Shown here: in pieces, positions 33,637 through 41,887 of the stretch | Numbering within the stretch: the stretch's first letter is position 1 | Layout of the letters: each line of letters begins with the position of its first letter | IMG/VR virus record: IMGVR_UViG_3300023083_000001 | Span: 194,358 to 258,357 of that record | Origin: a virus | DNA length: 64,000 nt | Reading direction: 5' to 3' (one strand) | The notes under the pieces: model-generated | Databases searched by the model: none | Seen by the model: only the letters and a program-made list of their open reading frames with translations | What the model was told of the DNA's origin: nothing | Program-made: the position numbers and the translations under genes

Positions 33637-34926
33637 TTACCTCAAAAAGCCCTCTACATCCAGAGGGGTGGTTTTCAGTTCCTTAGCGTGGGCAGATCCC
33701 ATCATCACGGCCATCATGGTCGAGGGGATCTCGCTAATCATGGAACCGACAGAGTCGGGGTACTGGCTTACCTTGTCGCCCATGCACACGGTACAGACAT
33801 CGCCACGTGGGGTAATGCAGTAGGTGGGGGCAAAGATACCGTAGAGTTTGCCTTCGTATGTTCCCAGGTTCTCAGCGGTGATCTTGACGGGTTTACCATC
33901 GTCTAACAGCGTGCGGCCAATCCGACGTTTATCGATAATCACATCCAGTGTGTTCTTGGTACCACAGAACTCTTTGACGATCCGGGCGTTCTGGAAGATA
34001 CGTCCCATCAAGTCCACGTCTTCACCCGCCAGTGCAGTCAGAGCACCACGGTAGTAGGAACCTGCCCGCAGTGAGTTGACCATGTCTGGATACTTGGTGA
34101 CATCCAGACCTTCATCCAGAGAGTTCTTGATCAGTGTGGCGCGTCCGCCTTCAGAGAAGCCGGCCTCTGGGCCGTGAATCAGGAACATGCGTTTGAGCGC
34201 AGTGTTCAGAGACTTCTTCTTATAAAGGAATCCTTCAGCAGGATCCCCCTTTAAGTTGTTCTCTATGTAGTTTTTCACCAACGCGTCTTGAATCTTGGAC
34301 TGAGCCACTGGGTCGTCAATCTGATCCTTGTACTGCTCAAACAGTTCATCGCGCAGCTTGGTGTTGTTGGCAGGCGCTTGAAGCGACTTCTCCGTTACAG
34401 AAGGTACAAACAACTCATACCCCGCCAGGTCGCCAATAGCTTTGCCAAAGCGCAGCCAATGTTTGACGTACAACTGACCAGCGACATCCCTCCCCTCCGA
34501 AGGGTCATCCTGCATACGGTCAACGAAGATCTGTTCGATACTGCCCAAGTCAACAGGGCCGACTTGATATTCGATACGATCCTGCGCTGCGTAAACCAAC
34601 ACGCGGCTGTTGAAGATGAGATCGCCCCATGTACCATTCTCCAGATCGACCTTCAGGTTCTCAACATCACCTGCTTTGATCGGTCCGGTTTCTTCGTGGT
34701 AGATGAATGGAATCTCGTAAGGGTTAACGCCCTCAAGTGGTTGCCATTCAAAAGTCCCCGTTTCATTAGGGACATACACCTCAACGCCTTCGGGGTTGTG
34801 TTTCAACGCCCAAGGTTCTGGTTCACCACCGATGTCAATTACAACACTCATGGCACGCAACATCCATTTACGGTCGTAATGCGCTTTGGCCTTGAGAGAC
34901 CCGATAAAGTAATCGTACTTACGCAT
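33637..34926 (-). CDS. second RNA polymerase beta-prime C-terminal fragment (probable virion RNAP)
   Basis: 429 residues from ATG 34926, with GGAGAAGG upstream. NSLRAGSYYRGALTAL, then DLMGRIFQNARIVKEFCGT, matches the bacterial beta-prime stretch from the bridge helix to the first cysteine of the second zinc site (GYLTRRLVDVAQD...CGT). A C-x7-C-x2-C cluster and a trigger-loop-like MMAVMMGSAHAKEL follow near the end. It is clearly distinct from the 26645 protein and stops soon after the trigger-loop region. phiKZ carries a second, virion-packaged split RNAP (gp80, gp149, gp178, gp180); a leftward gene beside structural genes fits gp80. The specific gp80 match is inference. Confidence 0.78.
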   Translation of the reverse strand: MRKYDYFIGSLKAKAHYDRKWMLRAMSVVIDIGGEPEPWALKHNPEGVEVYVPNETGTFEWQPLEGVNPYEIPFIYHEETGPIKAGDVENLKVDLENGTWGDLIFNSRVLVYAAQDRIEYQVGPVDLGSIEQIFVDRMQDDPSEGRDVAGQLYVKHWLRFGKAIGDLAGYELFVPSVTEKSLQAPANNTKLRDELFEQYKDQIDDPVAQSKIQDALVKNYIENNLKGDPAEGFLYKKKSLNTALKRMFLIHGPEAGFSEGGRATLIKNSLDEGLDVTKYPDMVNSLRAGSYYRGALTALAGEDVDLMGRIFQNARIVKEFCGTKNTLDVIIDKRRIGRTLLDDGKPVKITAENLGTYEGKLYGIFAPTYCITPRGDVCTVCMGDKVSQYPDSVGSMISEIPSTMMAVMMGSAHAKELKTTPLDVEGFLR

Positions 34927-35809
34927 CACCTTCTCCGAAAATGGATTTGTATTTCTCAGCGTAACGAGGACGTAGTTGTTCAGCCTGACGACGAACGTCT
35001 ATTTCGAAACACAAGTCGTCCAGACATTCGCCGATAGCTACTTGAGCTGATTCAAAGCTTTCGCTGGAAATAGCGGCCAGGGAGAACAGTTGATCCACTT
35101 GTGTCTCAACCGGCTTATCCAACAACCGACCCACATGAACGCCGTACAGACTTTCAAGCGACGAACCCAGTCCCAAGTTCTGAGAACCTAACGTAGCGCC
35201 GAGAGAATCACCGTTAGCTTTTACCAAACGTGATAATCTTTTGAGCAAATCAGGCGACCCATCTTCACTGGTAACATCGTCGGTAGTCACTGCGTCCGCG
35301 CAGACCTTCCGTACGGTCTTAGTGAAGCCGTCGCTGATCTGCACCAACTGTGGGATCCATTCTTCGTAATCGAACGTACCGAGTTGATCCACGATCTTGC
35401 AGAAAGCGTCATCAACGTCTTCTGCCGAATCCAGCAGATCAACCAACACACCTGGTGTATCGGTAGGATCGAAGTTCAGGATGATATCCGCCGCTTCGGC
35501 GAGCATTTCCAGTGGGATGTCGGGGTTGAGTTCTACGCCGCAATTGTTGAGCGCACGTTCGGTCGACAGGCGCAGGATCTCGTCAACACTGACGGTAACT
35601 TGCTCTGGTCCGATATTGTGCGAACCCAACTCTCCAAGCAGAGCATCCAGTTCATCCAAGTGAGCCTTCCAGTGGCAGGCGCTTAACGTTTGATTCAGTC
35701 GGACATAGAGTTCCTCCAACTCTGGAGAGCAACGGTCACGTACTAAGGTACGGATAGTCCACTGAATGATGTCGTCATCTTCAAAATCGGCATCGGGTAA
35801 AACGTTCAT
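34919..35809 (-). CDS. unknown acidic protein upstream of the virion RNAP fragment
   Basis: 296 residues from ATG 35809 (MNVLPDADFEDDD), behind GGGGAG. Very acidic and helical, with several cysteines but no zinc pattern. Its stop overlaps the start of the beta-prime fragment by 8 bases, so the two are translationally coupled. It heads a three-gene leftward operon. It may be a partner of that RNAP fragment or a virion protein; unknown. Confidence 0.75.
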   Translation of the reverse strand: MNVLPDADFEDDDIIQWTIRTLVRDRCSPELEELYVRLNQTLSACHWKAHLDELDALLGELGSHNIGPEQVTVSVDEILRLSTERALNNCGVELNPDIPLEMLAEAADIILNFDPTDTPGVLVDLLDSAEDVDDAFCKIVDQLGTFDYEEWIPQLVQISDGFTKTVRKVCADAVTTDDVTSEDGSPDLLKRLSRLVKANGDSLGATLGSQNLGLGSSLESLYGVHVGRLLDKPVETQVDQLFSLAAISSESFESAQVAIGECLDDLCFEIDVRRQAEQLRPRYAEKYKSIFGEGDA

Positions 35810-35894
35810 CGGACAAGCTCCCCGTCAGAACTGTAATTAAACATAAATACGACCTTATATATGGGTCATCTAAAGCTTCATACTAGAGGTTATC
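35810..35894. promoter_or_regulatory. divergent promoter region
   Basis: 85 bases between genes reading left (35809) and right (35895). AT-rich core with ACATAAATAC and TATATATGGG. TATG within TATATATG fits the minimal TATG motif reported for phiKZ late promoters. AGAGG precedes ATG 35895. Confidence 0.45.
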
Positions 35895-36359
35895 ATGTCA
35901 GCATCTCATCAAACTACGCGATTCGGTTCGCGAGACGTAGATCTCAGCGCTCAGTGCGATGAGATTGAAAAGGACACGGTCAAGCTTTGCCGCTCGGTCG
36001 GGCTCGCTATCCGCGCAGCTATCCAACCCATTGAAGAACTACCGCTGTCGTTGTCGCTTCTCGAACAGGCGGGTCGTAAGGCCGACATTCCTAAACTGGG
36101 TCAGCTGGTCCAGTCGATTGCTCGCGATCAAGACAAGTTCATCGCTGAGAAAACGGCCCTCGATGCAAAGTTCGAGTCGCTGAAGAACGACCGCCCTACC
36201 AAGAAAGGTAGTCTGTCTCGTTATTCCAACAGCGTATCCTTTCTGGGTCATGAATACATCGACCTGAACCAACGGATCGCTCAAACCATGGGGATGACGA
36301 TCGGCGATTACTTCGATCTCATCCAACCACTAACCGAACCCGCTGAGGCTGTATCGTGA
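35895..36359 (+). CDS. small helical protein of unknown function
   Basis: 154 residues from ATG 35895. Almost entirely helical and charged, with a coiled-coil-like stretch around residues 75-105 (QDKFIAEKTALDAKFESLK). Its stop overlaps the GTG start of the 604-residue gene (GTGA at 36356-36359), implying coupled synthesis. Possibly a chaperone or virion assembly factor; inference from context only. Confidence 0.75.
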   Translation: MSASHQTTRFGSRDVDLSAQCDEIEKDTVKLCRSVGLAIRAAIQPIEELPLSLSLLEQAGRKADIPKLGQLVQSIARDQDKFIAEKTALDAKFESLKNDRPTKKGSLSRYSNSVSFLGHEYIDLNQRIAQTMGMTIGDYFDLIQPLTEPAEAVS

Positions 36360-38170
36360 CCGATAGCAAAACTCCTGACGACGAAGTATCGAAAGACGAA
36401 CCCGGTGTCCACACCGGTAGCCATCAAGACGATAGCTCTGCACCTGCCGAGACGGTTGTTGATTCGGCAAGCGGTGACGAACCTCTCCTGGCACCGCCGG
36501 TTGATGAGGATGAAGATACGGTCAGTCAGCATCTGGTTGACGATCCTATTCCAGCTCCTGAGCCACAAACAGAACCTGCCGGTCAAGCAGGTGCTGACGA
36601 AGAACCTGAAGCAGCGCCTGACGTTTACGCCGGTATCTACACACCGAACGAGAACGTCACTGAAACGCTGAAAGTGCTCGACGAACTCACCGACGATGAA
36701 CTGCGGGCTTTGGCCAAAAACGGTTCGGTACTTCTTTCCAACATGGAAGAAGAAGAGTTGATCAAGATCGATGCCATGGTCCGTCAGCAAATCGGACGTA
36801 ACCAGAAGCATCGTCGTAAGCTGGTTGACGATGGCGTTCCAGGTGATTGGCAAGCTGTTGAATTCATGCGGGGCGATAAGCCCATCATCGTCTTCATGAC
36901 AGAAGCTGAACGTGAAGCAATGCAGGTGCTCGAGTTTTACAGCCGCTCGATCCGTCACGGTACTGGTCAGGATGTTTTCACCGACGGTAACAAGTGGACC
37001 AACCTGCCGGCGATTGGTGATTCGAAGATTGCCATGGGTCTGGTTGACCACAGCAAGAACAAAGATCCGATCGTTGTGCTGCGTCATAAGCTGGGTCTGT
37101 CGAGTGAACACTCCGTCCCGATGTGGGGCACGGGTCTTCATTTGTCTCTTGAAGGACCAGGGGCTCTTGAGAACCTGATGCTTGACACCAAGCTGCTCCT
37201 CGAGAAGATCGATCAGGGCCGTGGCAGCAGCGGTTATGTCTACAGCGCCTCATCGGTTTACCTGAACCGTGAAGTGGCCTCGTTCGTGCTGAACAAGGTA
37301 CGTTACTCTACGGCTGGTACTGTGGACGTGGAAACGCTCAAGGACCTGTTGCTGCTGACTGACCTGGAACCACTGGCTCTGGGTGCTGCATCGACCATCT
37401 TCCCAGACGGTTACATGTTGCAACGTCCGTGTCTCACCTCCCAGGGTGGTTGTGGTCATGTGATTGAACGCCGTGTGAATCTACGTCGGATGCTCTTTGT
37501 CAGTGATTCCAAGCTGACCAAAGATCAGTTGCAGTTCATGTCCAAGCGTTCGGGTCGTGTTGACATCTCCACCATCAAGACTTATCAGGAGCAGATGCGT
37601 CCTCATATTTCCCGCCTGGTGGCGTTGAAGAACGGTCAAGCAATCCGTCTGCGCGTTCCGACCATTGCAGCCTACGAGCGTATCGCCGGCGCCTGGATGG
37701 ACAAGATGCAGAACAAGGCCAAGGAGCTGGTGCAGTCCAACGCCAATGAACAAGAACGTAACAACTACATGGCTCGGGCTACCAACGTTGCATTGTTGAT
37801 GGCGTACGGTCATTGGGTTGAAGCGTTTGTGGACTTGGGTAACGGTCTTGACGATGATGCAGTTGACATCGTTAGCCGTGCTGGTTCCAAAGATGCAGAA
37901 GTTCAGTACAAGGCGGACATGGCGATTGACAAGTTGCTGGAAGATCTTTCCGGCGACGTTGACTTGGCTACGAAAGTAGTCACTGCGATTGAGCAGTTCA
38001 TCGTCGACATGACCATCGCAACGGTAGCTGTACCTAAGGCAATCTGCCCTAAGTGCGGTAATCCGGTATCGGGTGACGAATCTTCCAAGCATCCACACTT
38101 GGTTAATATTAACCCGATCGAACTTTTTTTTACCCTACTCCGCCACAAAATAATGACTGCCGGCGGATAA
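36356..38170 (+). CDS. virion/baseplate-type protein with C-terminal zinc ribbon (pre-frameshift product)
   Basis: 604 residues from GTG 36356. Residues 1-100 are acidic and disordered, 105-560 folded and helical, and the end has C564-x2-C567, H579, H581, then PIELFF. A CPxCG motif followed by a hydrophobic PxxxFF end resembles the T4 gp26 baseplate-hub family, but the protein is much longer, so that link is tentative. At codons L590-F591-F592 the mRNA contains C-T8-A, a canonical slippery run; a -1 shift there would replace the last 12 residues with 162 new ones from the following frame. Probably structural or assembly related. Confidence 0.7.
   Translation: MTDSKTPDDEVSKDEPGVHTGSHQDDSSAPAETVVDSASGDEPLLAPPVDEDEDTVSQHLVDDPIPAPEPQTEPAGQAGADEEPEAAPDVYAGIYTPNENVTETLKVLDELTDDELRALAKNGSVLLSNMEEEELIKIDAMVRQQIGRNQKHRRKLVDDGVPGDWQAVEFMRGDKPIIVFMTEAEREAMQVLEFYSRSIRHGTGQDVFTDGNKWTNLPAIGDSKIAMGLVDHSKNKDPIVVLRHKLGLSSEHSVPMWGTGLHLSLEGPGALENLMLDTKLLLEKIDQGRGSSGYVYSASSVYLNREVASFVLNKVRYSTAGTVDVETLKDLLLLTDLEPLALGAASTIFPDGYMLQRPCLTSQGGCGHVIERRVNLRRMLFVSDSKLTKDQLQFMSKRSGRVDISTIKTYQEQMRPHISRLVALKNGQAIRLRVPTIAAYERIAGAWMDKMQNKAKELVQSNANEQERNNYMARATNVALLMAYGHWVEAFVDLGNGLDDDAVDIVSRAGSKDAEVQYKADMAIDKLLEDLSGDVDLATKVVTAIEQFIVDMTIATVAVPKAICPKCGNPVSGDESSKHPHLVNINPIELFFTLLRHKIMTAGG
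38125..38131 (+). promoter_or_regulatory. candidate -1 ribosomal frameshift site (T TTT TTT)
   Basis: The run C-TTTTTTTT-A occupies 38123-38132. In the frame of the 604-residue gene the codons are CTT TTT TTT ACC, so T TTT TTT at 38125-38131 has the right phase for a tandem -1 slip of two Phe tRNAs. The -1 frame is open from 38107 to 38619, and the downstream coding sequence has no start with a ribosome-binding site. Confidence 0.7.
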
Positions 38171-38619
38171 GGACCAACGCCAAAGGGGTATTCGAAGATT
38201 TCATTCACCACGTCGGTAACCTGAACTTTGGGGAGGGTAAATCGCCCTTCACAACAGGGACTGAGTTAAACGACTTGGTGATGAATGAAACGATTCCCGA
38301 TGACTGGACCCGTCAACTGGCAATGATGGAAACGTACGATCAGTCCATGGGGATCTTTGACCATGACTCAGCTGAAATGACTGATCCACTTTCTGTCATT
38401 GGGTTCCACCCCGCCGAGGATCCTGTAACAGGAAACAGACTGGAGATCTTGATGCGTGAGTTGATCGCGTGTCGAATTCCAGAGCTGACCAACACGCCTC
38501 TTGCTGAACTCCTCAACTATCCACGTCACTTACTGGATATGTTGCTCAAGGACGGACGTAAGGCGCGTAAGAAGGAAGAGGCGGATATAACCCAGTTGAA
38601 CCTGGACTTGTCCGGGTAG
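38131..38619 (+). CDS. frameshift extension of the zinc-ribbon protein
   Basis: This frame is open from 38107 and becomes coding-looking from about 38170 (NAKGVFEDFIHHVGN). Its first ATG (38281) has no ribosome-binding site. If entered by -1 frameshifting at 38131 it adds 162 residues, giving a 754-residue fusion. The extension is acidic with a basic helical end (DGRKARKKEE). An independent 112-residue protein from 38281 is the alternative. Frameshift pairs of this kind are typical of tail-assembly chaperones in many tailed phages. Confidence 0.65.
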   Translation, partial: YPTPPQNNDCRRIRTNAKGVFEDFIHHVGNLNFGEGKSPFTTGTELNDLVMNETIPDDWTRQLAMMETYDQSMGIFDHDSAEMTDPLSVIGFHPAEDPVTGNRLEILMRELIACRIPELTNTPLAELLNYPRHLLDMLLKDGRKARKKEEADITQLNLDLSG

Positions 38620-38642
38620 CAGTGCGTGACGGAGCGAACAGC

Positions 38643-38672
38643 ATACAGCCCCGGCTCAGGCCGGGGCTGTAT
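38643..38672. terminator. stem-loop between convergent genes
   Basis: ATACAGCCCCGGC (38643-38655) pairs perfectly with GCCGGGGCTGTAT (38660-38672), a 13-bp stem with TCAG loop. It is nearly the same sequence as 31953-31980 but lacks the T-run. It lies between the rightward unit ending 38619 and the leftward gene ending 38678. Confidence 0.75.
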
Positions 38673-38677
38673 GTCGC

Positions 38678-40009
38678 TTACTGAAATTTACCGTTCAAAG
38701 CCTTACGGTACTTCCAGAGTACTGCCTGTTCCGACAAGGTGAAGTCTTCTTTCTTATCAGTCACGTAACGGTCCATCGTCTTCGCTACGTTGAGCGCAGC
38801 TTTGGATACAGCGATCGTTACGTTGTTACGGTTGGCTACCAACATCCCGAGAGAATTCTCAAGCGCTGTGAAGCCTTGCAGGATCGAAGTCAACGACATG
38901 AAGAATGGAGCCAGCTTGTTGACGTAAACATCTTGCAGCGAGGCAGGAAGCTTCGTCTCGTCGAAGGACTTGATACGATCCAACGTCGGAGTGATGCGCG
39001 CAGTACTGCTGTTGATCAGACCGTTCAGATCCGAAGACCAGTCATCCACACGCCCTGTCACGATCGTCTTGGTGAAAGCAGCTTCATCAATAGGAGGACG
39101 GGAGTTCTCAGCACTGCGATAGCTGTTGAGCAGGAAACCCGACATGCTTTGGAAGTTGGTCATCTTACTGTTGACCTGAACACTCTTGGTGGAGTATCCA
39201 GCTTCAGTCACCAGGCGCGTCAACGCCCCGCTGGTCATGTCTACCAACTCGATCTTGGCAATCGCCAGGTCGATGTCGGCAGCCGTCTGCGCAACGATCA
39301 ACTCTTTCAGGAACGCATCCACACCTTCAACGAATGGCGAGACTTTGAGAGTCAACACACCGATGATGGTTTTGAACGCTTCATGATGTTGTTCCGGCGC
39401 TTGTAGAAAACTCTGCTTCAGGCCGTTCCATTTGTAGGCGTTGTGGGCTTCGCTCTTGAAAGCACCATCTTTGACTTTCTTGAAGTCACCAGCCATGCGA
39501 GTGCCGGAGACGACTTTGTCGGTTTCGATGATGTAGTTCTGAATTGCAATGAGTTTCCCGCCCACGTCGTCCACCGCTTGTGTACGCTGAGTATCGCTTT
39601 GAATGAATTGCCACAGACGTTTGAACGACTTGACAACGAAATCCAGGATCTGACGAAGTGCCTTGACTACAGCTTCAAACGCTGTACGTGTAAAGCCTTC
39701 CATCGACACGTCGTAGTTCACCCTGGAAGGTTCCAAGGTAAAGCTGTTGATCGGGTATTGATCGACCAGATCGTTGAGTGCTGGGTACAGAGGTGTTAAA
39801 GCCTTGACGCGTTCCATGTCACCACGGCAGATGTACTTACGGTCTACGATGGTGCTGTAGGCGTCGAACACCGTTACCATGTTACCGTACTCTTGATCAT
39901 GCACTGGGTTCAGCAGGTCTGTATCTACAGCACTTTTAGCTCCGATCTCATCGGAGAAAGCTTCACCGGATTCGAATGACAGATTGTCCAAAGCGATACT
40001 TACGTTCAT
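38678..40009 (-). CDS. inner-head protein candidate with S-x-E processing site
   Basis: 443 residues from ATG 40009, behind AAGGAC. An N-terminal region of about 104 acidic residues ends in S102-M103-E104, followed by G105 and a long basic amphipathic helical segment (AVVKALRQILDFVVKSFKRLW). In phiKZ and 201phi2-1 the head protease cuts after S/A/G-x-E in capsid and inner-body proteins. The same layout occurs at 50677, 52110, 53280, 61359 and 62555. A second S-F-E is at 11-13. Role inferred: propeptide-bearing protein packaged in the head and possibly ejected with DNA. Confidence 0.72.
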   Translation of the reverse strand: MNVSIALDNLSFESGEAFSDEIGAKSAVDTDLLNPVHDQEYGNMVTVFDAYSTIVDRKYICRGDMERVKALTPLYPALNDLVDQYPINSFTLEPSRVNYDVSMEGFTRTAFEAVVKALRQILDFVVKSFKRLWQFIQSDTQRTQAVDDVGGKLIAIQNYIIETDKVVSGTRMAGDFKKVKDGAFKSEAHNAYKWNGLKQSFLQAPEQHHEAFKTIIGVLTLKVSPFVEGVDAFLKELIVAQTAADIDLAIAKIELVDMTSGALTRLVTEAGYSTKSVQVNSKMTNFQSMSGFLLNSYRSAENSRPPIDEAAFTKTIVTGRVDDWSSDLNGLINSSTARITPTLDRIKSFDETKLPASLQDVYVNKLAPFFMSLTSILQGFTALENSLGMLVANRNNVTIAVSKAALNVAKTMDRYVTDKKEDFTLSEQAVLWKYRKALNGKFQ

Positions 40010-40061
40010 TTCACGTCCTTCAGTTTTGATTCGATACTACAGGCTGCTTAAGCAACCCGTC

Positions 40062-40484
40062 CTACACGCGCAGCAGGTTTACAGCTTCAAACACTTCAGC
40101 GTTCTGGATCTTCAGTGTTTCGATCTCAGGCATCAGTTCCAGCAGCGTCTGCGAGAACGGTGCGATTTGCAGCAGGTCTGAAGCCTTGGTGTTGAACGCG
40201 ATGTTGTAACGACGCTCGTACAGACGGAAAGCGTATTCACAAGCCCGGTCCACATCGAATGGCAGCGCTTCGTTGATTTCAAACAACGCCGCACGGCAGC
40301 TGTCAGCGTTCTCTTTGAAGTAGCCACGCAGATCGCCTTGGGAGATTGGCGACGACGGCATCGGGACAACCAGCGCGCAAGCCAGTGCGAGTACCACGGT
40401 GACACGTTGACGACGGTTCTCGACCGTAATACCTTCCGGCATAGCGGAGAGGGTCGACACGATATTGATAGCGTTCATTGCCAT
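40062..40484 (-). CDS. small protein with one membrane segment
   Basis: 140 residues. ATG 40484 overlaps the stop of the metalloprotease gene (TAATG) and follows AAAGGA. Residues about 29-45 are hydrophobic (VVLALACALVVPM), a likely membrane helix or signal-like segment after a basic stretch (RRQR). The remainder is acidic and helical. Coupling to the M48-like gene suggests a joint role. Function unknown. Confidence 0.72.
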   Translation of the reverse strand: MAMNAINIVSTLSAMPEGITVENRRQRVTVVLALACALVVPMPSSPISQGDLRGYFKENADSCRAALFEINEALPFDVDRACEYAFRLYERRYNIAFNTKASDLLQIAPFSQTLLELMPEIETLKIQNAEVFEAVNLLRV

Positions 40485-41785
40485 TATCCTTTCAGAGCAG
40501 CGGAGAGTTGATACAAACGATTGTTAGCAAGTTCTTCAGTCAACTCTTGCTGACCGATTTCTTTACCACGTCCAATGACAGCGTCCAGTGAATAACGAGT
40601 GATCTTACCAAACACATCAGACCATTCGTGCTTCTCTTCCAGTAGCTTATCCAGCTCATCGATCTCGGCCAGGATCTGTTTGCGAAACGCATCGTCGAGT
40701 GAGCGATCTTTTAGAACAGTCACCAACTCACGACGTAACGCTGCAATACGCTGAGGAAGTGTGGTGTATCCACTAGACAGTGCAAAGAACGTAAACGAGT
40801 TGGTTGCCATGCCGATAGCGAAGGTAGTAGCGATCCGTTTGATCGTGGCAAGAAGGACTTTAGCTGCACCTTCGGCCACAGTAGCGAATGGCAAGGCGAC
40901 GATGTTGGAAAAGTTCATCATCAGACCAAACCACTTAGGCTCATACCCGGCTTCAGCAAAGATCCCAGCACTGCGTTCTAATTTAGTCAGACCACGTGCT
41001 AAGTCCACACCCATACCCCATCGAGCCGCGAACTGATCAGCTACAGCTTCAGCCATGCGTTGATCGTACCACCGGGTATTGAGAGCACGCTGCATCCGAG
41101 TAACTTGACCTTCAAGCACCATCGCCACTACTTCAGCGCTGGTTACATCCTCACGCAGTGACTTGTCAACTTCAGCCAAACGCAGAGCAGCCTTACCGAC
41201 CCACATGCGTTTCTCAAGGGTTTCCTGATTGTCCATCCGACCCACTACTTCAGCCAGGATGTAGTTGGTGATCAACGTTTGCCCGAGGTATTCGTAGTAG
41301 GTGTAACAGTGACCCAACTCGTGGAAGTAAAAACCTGCCACTTCACCCGCTGTGAAATACCCGTCAAAGAATGACGGCGTGATCAAGAACTCGTTGGTCA
41401 ACTTGCTGAAGAACCCACCCACTTTAGCCATCTTCAAATCAACGTAACCGTCGATGATCTGATTGCCATTCATGTTATCCAAATCAAACTTGGCTAACAG
41501 CTTCTCTGCACGTGGGTTCAGTGGGGACAGTGCATTGAGATTAGGAACCATCGCCGCAACGTGATAAGGGCCACGCAGGAATGCCTTCTTAGTGAAGTAA
41601 GGCTTAAAACGAATACCTGTGGCGTCTAACGTCAGCTGGGCGATCTCGTTCAGATACCTCTCAATGAGGTGCAGTTCACCGTTAGCCGTCATTGCCTGTT
41701 GAAACAGTTTGGTCACGCGTTTCGGGTACTCGGCGTTCGTCTGAAAGGCAATCGCTTCCATCGACTCCTGTAGCGTAAGTGTCAT
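40484..41785 (-). CDS. M48-like zinc metalloprotease with C-terminal membrane region
   Basis: 433 residues from ATG 41785 (MTLTLQESME), chosen because GGAG lies upstream. H155-E-L-G-H159 is the zinc-binding HExxH, and E246-x3-D250 (EAVAD) fits the third ligand motif ExxxD of the M48 family. Residues about 285-335 are hydrophobic and could form one or two membrane helices. The phiKZ-group head-maturation protease is a serine enzyme, so this is something else, possibly acting on host membrane or virion proteins. It heads a leftward operon with a membrane protein and an inner-head protein. Confidence 0.75.
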   Translation of the reverse strand: MTLTLQESMEAIAFQTNAEYPKRVTKLFQQAMTANGELHLIERYLNEIAQLTLDATGIRFKPYFTKKAFLRGPYHVAAMVPNLNALSPLNPRAEKLLAKFDLDNMNGNQIIDGYVDLKMAKVGGFFSKLTNEFLITPSFFDGYFTAGEVAGFYFHELGHCYTYYEYLGQTLITNYILAEVVGRMDNQETLEKRMWVGKAALRLAEVDKSLREDVTSAEVVAMVLEGQVTRMQRALNTRWYDQRMAEAVADQFAARWGMGVDLARGLTKLERSAGIFAEAGYEPKWFGLMMNFSNIVALPFATVAEGAAKVLLATIKRIATTFAIGMATNSFTFFALSSGYTTLPQRIAALRRELVTVLKDRSLDDAFRKQILAEIDELDKLLEEKHEWSDVFGKITRYSLDAVIGRGKEIGQQELTEELANNRLYQLSAALKG

Positions 41786-41887
41786 GATAGTAGCTCCATA
41801 AGCCACGGTGGGAATCATCCCATTTGCAGTACAAATCTAATTGGTAGACATATGCTTTACGGGGAACTCAAATGAAAGAGGCAACTG
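41786..41887. promoter_or_regulatory. divergent promoter region
   Basis: About 100 bases between the leftward protease gene and the rightward polymerase exonuclease gene. GACATATGCTTTACGG (CATATG palindrome) lies near 41850-41865, giving TATG on both strands. GAGGCAAC precedes ATG 41888. Confidence 0.4.
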
